A stretch of DNA of 64,000 nucleotides, from assembly GCA_024220505.1 (NCBI GenBank), contig JAKZZE010000002.1, positions 1,612,001 through 1,676,000 on the forward strand. Reading direction: 5' to 3'. The translations under genes were made by a program, and so were the position numbers. Origin of the DNA: Rhizopus arrhizus. Taxonomy: Eukaryota; Mucoromycota; Mucoromycetes; Mucorales; Rhizopodaceae. Each line of letters starts with the position of its first letter. Position 1 is the stretch's first letter. The notes below the pieces were generated by a model. That model had not been told where the DNA came from and ran no database searches. It worked only from the letters and a program-made list of their open reading frames with translations. Of this stretch, positions 57,179 to 64,000 are shown piece by piece.

Positions 57179-59435
57179 TTACTCGTGAGTTGTGTATGCT
57201 TTTATTATTTTTAAATTTACTTCTTCTCCGCCAAAAGCACGACAGATGCTTGTACCATCATCTAGAACCCACTCTATCCAGCCTTCATCCTCGCGTCCAT
57301 TGGCTGGTTTTGGTCTAAAAATGTGAACAACTTCATTTTCAGTTGGATATCCGCAAAATTCACATTCTTTTTCTGTGGCTGACAGTGGCAAAAGACATGT
57401 TGCATCTAATAACACAATAAATATCTTTACTCTACCTAACCTATCTTACTTACGTGAAAGTGACACAATGTGTTGACTTGGTTGGATTAAAATATCTTGG
57501 CTTTCATTTGTATAAACAGTTTCTTGATTATTTATAAAAGTATGTAATTCCCATCCAATAACCATGGCCTCTATTTGAAAATGATCTGAACCGCTCTCTT
57601 TGGCATGCCACAAAGGAGCAGGTATTCGAAAGGATGAACTTGTCAATAGGGCCGTAATTGTCGAGACTATTTTGACTATTTTTAGCATTTTTTTTTTCTT
57701 TCTTTTTATACCAAATAACATCAGCTTACTATTATAGAGCTTTGTTCCACACACCGTACTTCCATTCACATACCACACTTTTTTTTGTCCACTTTGATGT
57801 TTATCTGAAGTCACCAGTTGTTCTAATAAAATATATTGTCCAATACGCAAGGTTCTTGAGCCATGGCCTGCTTCTTCCCAAAGTGTAATATCCATCGTGC
57901 CTAATTTATTATAAATATTTTGTATTTATTAAAATATCTTTATTTACCTGTCATATCTGCTATTTTTAAAGCATACCTATCCATTCTTTTACCATTTTTA
58001 TAAAAGGGATTCTACATCAAATTTGTTATTGCAAACTTTTTTTTAATTTCATTCACTTTACATTCTTGGCCAGTCCAACCACTTTTCCCAACAAGGTCAC
58101 ATTCAACATACAATGAACAAGATCACTCACAAAAATCCTTGGTTCATAATTTGAACAATCCATGAAACCCTTTTATTGTTATTTTTTATTATAAAAGACA
58201 CACGGCACACATGGCATTTAGAATAAAAAGGACTTACCTCTTCATCGCGTTCAATAATTTCTTTTCTCAAGCTAGCTAAACTACTACTATCTTGACTAGA
58301 CATGTAACTCGATAAATTCATCTTGGCTAATCCAGCTGCTTGTGCCTCTGCTTCAGGCATCAGAAATATCACGGTATCATTGGTATATTCCAACACGATA
58401 CCAGAGGGATTCATGGGTTGAGGCCCCGTATGGGTATGTGCTGGATTGGATAAGGCCATATAATCATTTCTTCGAAAGATGGAAGCCAAACGTGTTTGAT
58501 CATCATAAAGGGACAAGATGACAGGCAAGGCATCGCTGCTCATATCTGCTAAATAAACATCGATTCTATGCTTGTTTTGTTTGGTGTGTTCTACATGAAT
58601 GATCTTGAGCCACACATGCCATGATGTGCTCTCGGCATCCCGTAGCTTTGTAAAGCGTGATTGAACAAACGTCTTGTCCTTTCTGGTCAACATCAACAGC
58701 AAAAGTTCTGTGGGTGGAATAAGGGCAGTATAAAGTCGACGTGGAATATGAGGTGATCTGTCTTGGATGGGTGTGTTGACCTTGGGAGGACAGACGATCC
58801 GTATCTTTCTGTTGTGGATAAAGCCCATGTTTTCGATCCAAGGAGTGAATTTGGGGTGCATCAAAATATCCATCTCACGTATCTCGTCTGTCACAGTGAT
58901 TTTGAAGGTAGTGCCGGATGGAATCGGCTCACAGTAAATCACTTTGACTTCGAGTAAGAATGTTTCGGCTGTCACGCAATCGTAAACAGCTTGAATCGTA
59001 CCAAAATCTATACACTGCTTTGAGTATAAAGACTAATATAGAAAAAGAAAGAGAGAGAGAAAGAAAAAATGAATGAAACCTGAATCAAATCCTTTGAATT
59101 TCTTTAAAAATGTCTTTTCCCACTTTACGAATGTTAGCATGCAATGCAACTAATCACACCATGTATACCTCAAGCTCAAGTATGGCTAATAGAATAACAT
59201 GAGTTAAACCAGTTGGATATTCAATTAATATTCTAGCGACTTGAACAGCAACCCAAGACCTTTTTATAAAGAATTAGTTTAGCATTGTAATTCATACTTG
59301 TGTATTCACCAACCAAGGAATCTTTGCTGACTGAATCATCACTGTACTATTCGGATTTTTATCTGCTTTCTTTAGAAACAGTTGGCGAAGTTTTGTTTGT
59401 GTATCTCGAACTAAGATCTCAAATGCCTTTGTCAT
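57179..59435 (-). CDS. Multi-OB-fold, RPA70/SHLD2-like candidate ssDNA-binding protein
   Basis: Exons, minus strand: 59314-59435, 59169-59259, possibly 59129-59149, 58238-59032, 58062-58169, 57948-58011, 57730-57900, 57454-57666 and 57179-57453 (acceptor about 57418). They give about 590 residues. Near residue 350-420 an OB-fold pattern appears: VHCMLNVTLLGKVVGLAKN, MDRYALKIADMTGTMDITLW and GQYILLEQL. A second such fold, near the C-terminus, contains an inserted CxxC (ECEFCG) and WVLDDGTSICRAFGG. Arrays of OB folds with an embedded zinc ribbon are typical of RPA70 and the Shieldin subunit SHLD2. The resemblance is by pattern only. The exact C-terminus is unsettled: the frame ends at 57179 if the last GTAAAT is not spliced. 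Confidence 0.55.
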
Positions 59436-60808
59436 GATTTGATTGTAAAGAAAGTCGTCAAAAGAATTTTTTCTTTCTCACTCCGTCAAACGCGATTTCG
59501 TGTTTTATCAGTTAGGTTACACGCACCTAAAAAAGGGAGAGATCTTCATACGCATAGAAAAAAGGCATAAAAATTTAACTCTTATCCTTTATGTAATTTT
59601 ACAAAGGAGAGAGGAGCGCTTGTAATAATAGAACAAGGTGTTCAATATGAATACAGATATTGACAACAGACAAAAAAAGAAAAGAAAAAAAAAAGATCCT
59701 CAGGAAATTTTTGACGAGTTATGTTTAAAAAGAAAGCATCTTGTCATAGTTTCATATAAGTTTTTCTAGTAATGTCCTTTATTATTATTTTTCTTTATAC
59801 ACAAGAGTGCTCTAGTTAATTGGCATATTCTTCGTTTAATCAAAAATGGGCTATTTTATTATCTCCTTTTAAGAATAAAAGTATCATAAACGGAAAAGAT
59901 GCATTATGAAACAAGATGTAAAGCAAATTGATTTTATTTTTCTTGATGGATTCAAACACTGATGGTTCATAAAACTGATGAGATATGTTTACTGTTGTAA
60001 TACACAAGATAAAGCATTGTTTATCACAATTGCTCCTTCTCTCTCAGTGCGACTTTAGCAAATAGTTACAGGAGCTTTGAGTGATCCGTGAATGCATGAC
60101 TCTATTAAGTTCAAGTTGCGACGAATAAATTTTGATCTTCCTGAGTGCTTTTGAATAATTTTTGTACCTTTTTTTCTTTTTTCTTTTTTTTTACTTTCTT
60201 AGTGATGCTATTAATTGTTGGTTTAGGCAACTCCGTTTGTGCTGCAATCTTGCAAGTTAATACTTTGCGCTTCTCATAATTGAATGATAGTGCTACAATC
60301 TTCAATTGAAAATTAATGTTCGGACTTTCTAACGTTGCTTCAATTGTTGGTAGGCATCTTTAAATAACAAAAAAGGGAAAAAAATGAAAAAGAGTATCTC
60401 TCCTCCCACAAAGTGAATTCTCTCTCTGGCAGCTTTATAAAGTAATATACGTGTTAAACAGGTTACTATATTTGGATCTATGAACTATGCAAGATATACT
60501 GTTATGATTATCTCATCAGTGCCGCTAAACAAGAATAACCGTTTGCAAGCTTATTCTGTTGAACTCAAAAACAAACATTTTTAAGTTTGGACAGAAGGAG
60601 CTGCGCAAAGATAATCTCCACCTCCCTATTTCTGATTGTAAATTAAAAAACCTAGACCTTTTCTCTAAAAGAAAATAATAAAAACGCATGTTTCACACCC
60701 TTCCTTCAGGAAAAGCGTCAATTTAAATATTAACTCATCTTTTGTGCGTCTCCTATTTTTTATACAAGAAAACATTAAACATAAACAACAATATTTTTTT
60801 TACTAACA
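59436..60808. other. Divergent spacer between OB-fold gene and RasGEF
   Basis: About 1.4 kb of AT-rich DNA. A minus-strand Lys-rich frame at 60111-60305 (64 codons) has no family character; it might be an eroded transposase N-terminus. A T-rich leader precedes the RasGEF ATG. Confidence 0.5.
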
Positions 60809-61011
60809 ATGCAACATACTGAATCAACATTTCCTTTACACCAAAGCCATATCGATAAAAACAGTACAAGGAAAAGAAGAAATAGTGATACAGTCATAGT
60901 CAATCAAATAAATTTAACACAAATTAATGAAATTACTATGGAAAGTTATATGGCTATTCCTTCGAAAACAAATAGTCTGCCTTTGAAACCAATCGCTGAT
61001 GAAAGGTAAGT

Positions 61012-61042
<31 letters not shown>

Positions 61043-62514
61043 GCAAAAGACACGAGAAAAGCAAACACGACCTTGTTCTTTAGTTTTTGGAAAGGATTTT
61101 TAAGAATACACAAGAAAGAGGTAAATGATACAATACACCTTGTTATACATAAAGCTAAACCGACAATAGAATCACAGCATGAATATGAATAAAAAGACAA
61201 AAAGAGTAAATAATAGTAAAACAGTAGTGGTTATTGAGAATGATGCAACTGTTTTGATATTTGAATGGATACAAGATAAATACCGGATTATTGCTGGCAA
61301 AGAAGAGATATTGTTTGATAAATTATTTAGGGATCAAGACGATGATTACTTGGATACTTATTTAATGAACCATTCAAGCTTTATATCTTCTACTCAATTA
61401 TTAAAACGACTTATTCAATCGTTTTATACTTCGATACATCAATCAAGGTAAATGCAGCCTATATTCTGTTCTTTTTCATTAACGTCCTATGTAGAATATT
61501 ATATATTATTCAACGGTGGCTATTAATGCATCATTATCATTTCAAAAGAGACCAAGGATTATTTGAACAATTAAATTTATTTTTATCAAAAGAATACATC
61601 GTCATCAATCACAATCAACAACCGAAATTATACGTACAACCTAACACTTTTGTATCAATTGATGGCAGGCCCATTCTTTCTATTGATTCTAAAAGTATCG
61701 CTCGATATCTCACTTTGGTGGATCACTTTTTATTTAACTATATTATATCCAATGAGCTGATGTATTATGGTGAAGGAAGCAAATGTGATGTCATTGGTTT
61801 AATGACTAAAAGATTTAATTTGGTTTGTGTATACGTGTTTATTTATACCAATATTAATAATATAATGTTAATCAGTTAAATTATTGGGTCATGAGTGAGT
61901 TATGCAACATAAAAAGTACAAAATTAAAGAAGGCCACTATTGAAAAGTTCATTGAAATATCTAAAGTAAAAAAAAAAAAAAAAAGCAAAAAATAATAATA
62001 ATCATATAATAATCAATATGAATAGATTTGTTTCAAGTTGAACAACTTTCATACTTGTATGATCATCACCATGAGCCTTGCAAGTACCTCAAATAAGCTA
62101 AAACAAACCTGGAGATCACTCTCTCATAGAGACATGAACACATTCAAGTTTTTTAACAAGCTACTCAATATCAATTCAAACATGCATTACTATCGACAGC
62201 AACTCCATGTAACCAAAAAACGACCCATCATACCGTTCCTTCCTGTAGTATTGAAAGATATAACGTTCCTCAAGGAGAGCCCAATCACCCACTTGAACAT
62301 GGTTAATTTCTCAAGATGTCAATCCATCAAAGAGTATGTGGAAAAACATCGAAAATTGATTGATAAACCTTACTGGTTTGTGCATGATCTGGTACGTGTC
62401 CCGTACGTAAGCTCAACGCATCTGGATACACAAGGTTTATTAGATCCCATTGGTGATTGGATGGAAAGTCGATTGAATGGCATTCAGGAAGGATATGTTT
62501 GTAGCTCATGTTGA
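60809..62514 (+). CDS. RasGEF (CDC25-type) nucleotide exchange factor
   Basis: Activates a Ras-type GTPase by GDP release. Six exons (60809-61005, 61084-61120, 61197-61447, 61495-61822, 61876-61965 and 62026-62514) give 463 residues. The N-terminal 80 residues are basic and unstructured. A RasGEF_N-like helical region (LFRDQDDDYLDTYLMNHSSF ... RILYIIQRWL) precedes the catalytic domain (about residues 230-455). That domain has DSKSIARYLTLVDHFLFNYI, then FNLLNYWVMSELCN, NNFHTCMIITMSLAS and a KRPIIPFLPVVLKDITFL core. No SH3 domain is present, so it is shorter than yeast Cdc25. The exon 3 acceptor is AATAAAAAG, chosen because it alone gives an open frame. Confidence 0.87.
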
Positions 62515-63259
62515 ATATTGTATAGCCACTATGAATAATAAAAAGCATGTATACGCAACTCATTATTTTACCTTTTGCTTTACTCATAAATCTGGATTTC
62601 CAACATGACAAAGAAATACATGTATATTCTTTTATGAGGCTGATAAAAGTAAAGATAGCTTATACGCTGACTTATTTTAGCCCTCCTCCTCTTCTTTAAA
62701 TGAACAAAAGCAATAGCGAAGCAACTATACCCTAAGCAGTTAAAAAAATAAAGCTAGCAGTAATAATGTAAACTTTAAAGGATGCTCCAGGATGATATTG
62801 GATGTTTGTATTTTATCTTTTACCAAGGTTACATTTTTTTTTAGTGTATGAGTTCAGATGAACTCGTAGTAGAATTTAAATGTATCCTCCAAGAAAAGTA
62901 GTTCCTTTGGAAGATAATCCAATGCTTCATGGTTAAACCAGATTAAGGTAGAGTATGCTTTGTTTTTCTCTCATACGTCCATGAAAATCTCTCAAGATTT
63001 TACAAACTTGGTTCTTTTAGTTAGTGCAATGTTATTTTTATAACACCAGTGATACAATAGCTATAACACAGCTTTTTGTCAAAGTCATACAAGTTGTTGA
63101 GTTTTTTATACTTTATGCAATTGAATAGAAAAGCAATCTTTATACCAGAAAAGCCAAAGGAAATACATACAGAATAAATGATTCTTGGATAAAACAAAGT
63201 ATAAATTAATAAAGTATAAGGATGAAGTCATTATTTCAGAATACAATTCATGAAGTTTG
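62515..63259. other. RasGEF 3' flank and spacer
   Basis: AT-rich. No gene is recognised on either strand. Confidence 0.5.
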
Positions 63260-63520
63260 TAAATTTTGAAACCCATAGCTCATCGCATCATTTTCATCAC
63301 TTAGCGCCACACATTTGAGAAAATTCCAGTGTTGGTCAGTGAGAGACCATTGTCTTTGCAAGCTTTAATAGCTCCGGCATTTTTTAAAAGATGAGGACTA
63401 TATTATTGGCAAATAATAAGAGCGGCTAATTGTATCGGAGAAATATCTTTAGTTGGTTGCTGCGGTCGTAGTTTTTCATTGGAAAAACATTGTGAGCATC
63501 ACAAAATTATATACGCCTAA
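63260..63520 (-). pseudogene. Possible decayed coding fragment
   Basis: On the minus strand, protein-like pieces appear in two frames: KLRPQQPTKDISPIQLAALI, a stop, then KNAGAIKACKDNGLSLTNTG, and after a shift KCVALSDENDAMSYGF followed by a stop. One stop and one frameshift in 200 bases suggest a gene or transposon relic. The family is not recognised. Confidence 0.28.
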
Positions 63521-64000
63521 AAAGGAAACAAATATTCCGATTCGCCTTGGAAACTTTTTTTTCCCAACAGAATCGCATTCAGCAAAGGCTTTTGTCTTTT
63601 TTTATTTACAAAGATAACCTTTAGATCGCATTTGCTTATTCTATTATAAAAAAATAAGAAGTATTATAAAAAAAAAGAGTGCTTATTTGAAATAATGTGG
63701 AAAAAAAAAAATCACAGCGCAAAATGACCCTGCATGTTTACGTAAGATGGGAAATTGTAGAGTAATGACATAATAAGCAAAATTTCCAGTCCAGCCTGAA
63801 TGGATTTTCATCTTTTAAGAGAATGGCAGAGCAAAGGATATGTTCTTTTTTTTTTACTGCAACATGCATATATAATCCGTTTGCAAAACAGCGTTTTTTA
63901 TATAAACTACAGACAATGAATATTGATGAAAAAGAATAAAATAAAAAACGCGTCCATTGAAACACAAATACATAATAATTTATCTAGTGCTTCGGGAATG
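63521..64000. other. Right-end spacer
   Basis: AT-rich DNA with several A and T runs. Nothing is recognised. A 75-codon minus-strand frame at 63738-63965 has no supporting features. Confidence 0.5.

Noticed and set aside
60111..60305. Lys-rich minus-strand frame as a gene
   Set aside because: 64 codons, half of them low-complexity Lys. Weak hint of a transposase N-terminus only.

Overview
The window is nuclear DNA from a filamentous fungus, most likely Mucoromycota (Mucorales-like). The evidence is very AT-rich intergenic DNA with long A and T runs, genes cut by many 45-80 nt introns, CT-rich leaders upstream of start codons, and typically fungal genes: chitin synthase, a LIM-RhoGAP, a Zn2Cys6 factor, PNS1, a DSC-type ubiquitin-ligase subunit and a KRE9/KNH-type wall protein. 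A WRKY-type zinc finger and a relic of a eukaryotic TnpB (Fanzor/OrfB) also fit Mucoromycota.

Layout. 461-5683: a nearly intact LINE retrotransposon flanked by a perfect 14-bp target-site duplication. 6235-11210: RNA14 (mRNA 3'-end processing; one apparent T deletion) convergent with a four-unit polyubiquitin gene. 11211-16556: gene-poor DNA with LINE debris and the Fanzor-like relic. 16557-20828: WRKY-type regulator convergent with an eight-exon LRG1-like LIM-RhoGAP. 20829-23580: gene-poor, with one broken cysteine-rich reading frame. 23581-30231: Zn2Cys6 factor, PNS1 and a TMEM184/OSTalpha-type membrane protein, all on +. 31984-35049: mitochondrial cysteine desulfurase NFS1 convergent with a U1A/U2B''-type spliceosomal protein. 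36042-42424: class IV-like chitin synthase, mitochondrial uS19, polyprenol reductase (DFG10/SRD5A3) and a DSC3-like gene. 43180-44083: a nuclease-like gene of uncertain family. 44660-48453: a transposon graveyard with a complete-ended Tc1/mariner copy, a second Tc1 fragment and an inverted LINE remnant. 48741-62514: methylmalonate-semialdehyde dehydrogenase, a small membrane protein, a calponin/transgelin, a MARK/KIN-type kinase, a KRE9/KNH-like secreted protein, a multi-OB-fold protein and a RasGEF. 62515-64000: non-coding apart from one possible relic.

Functional links. The genes do not form operons. Several shared themes are visible: polarity and wall building (LRG1-like RhoGAP, chitin synthase, KRE9/KNH-like protein, RasGEF, MARK-like kinase, transgelin), ubiquitin and ER quality control (polyubiquitin, DSC3), ER lipid glycosylation (DFG10), mitochondrial function (NFS1, uS19m, MMSDH) and mRNA processing (RNA14, U1A/U2B'').

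Exon borders were assigned by hand from GT/AG signals, frame continuity and recalled family similarity. No alignment or transcript evidence was available.
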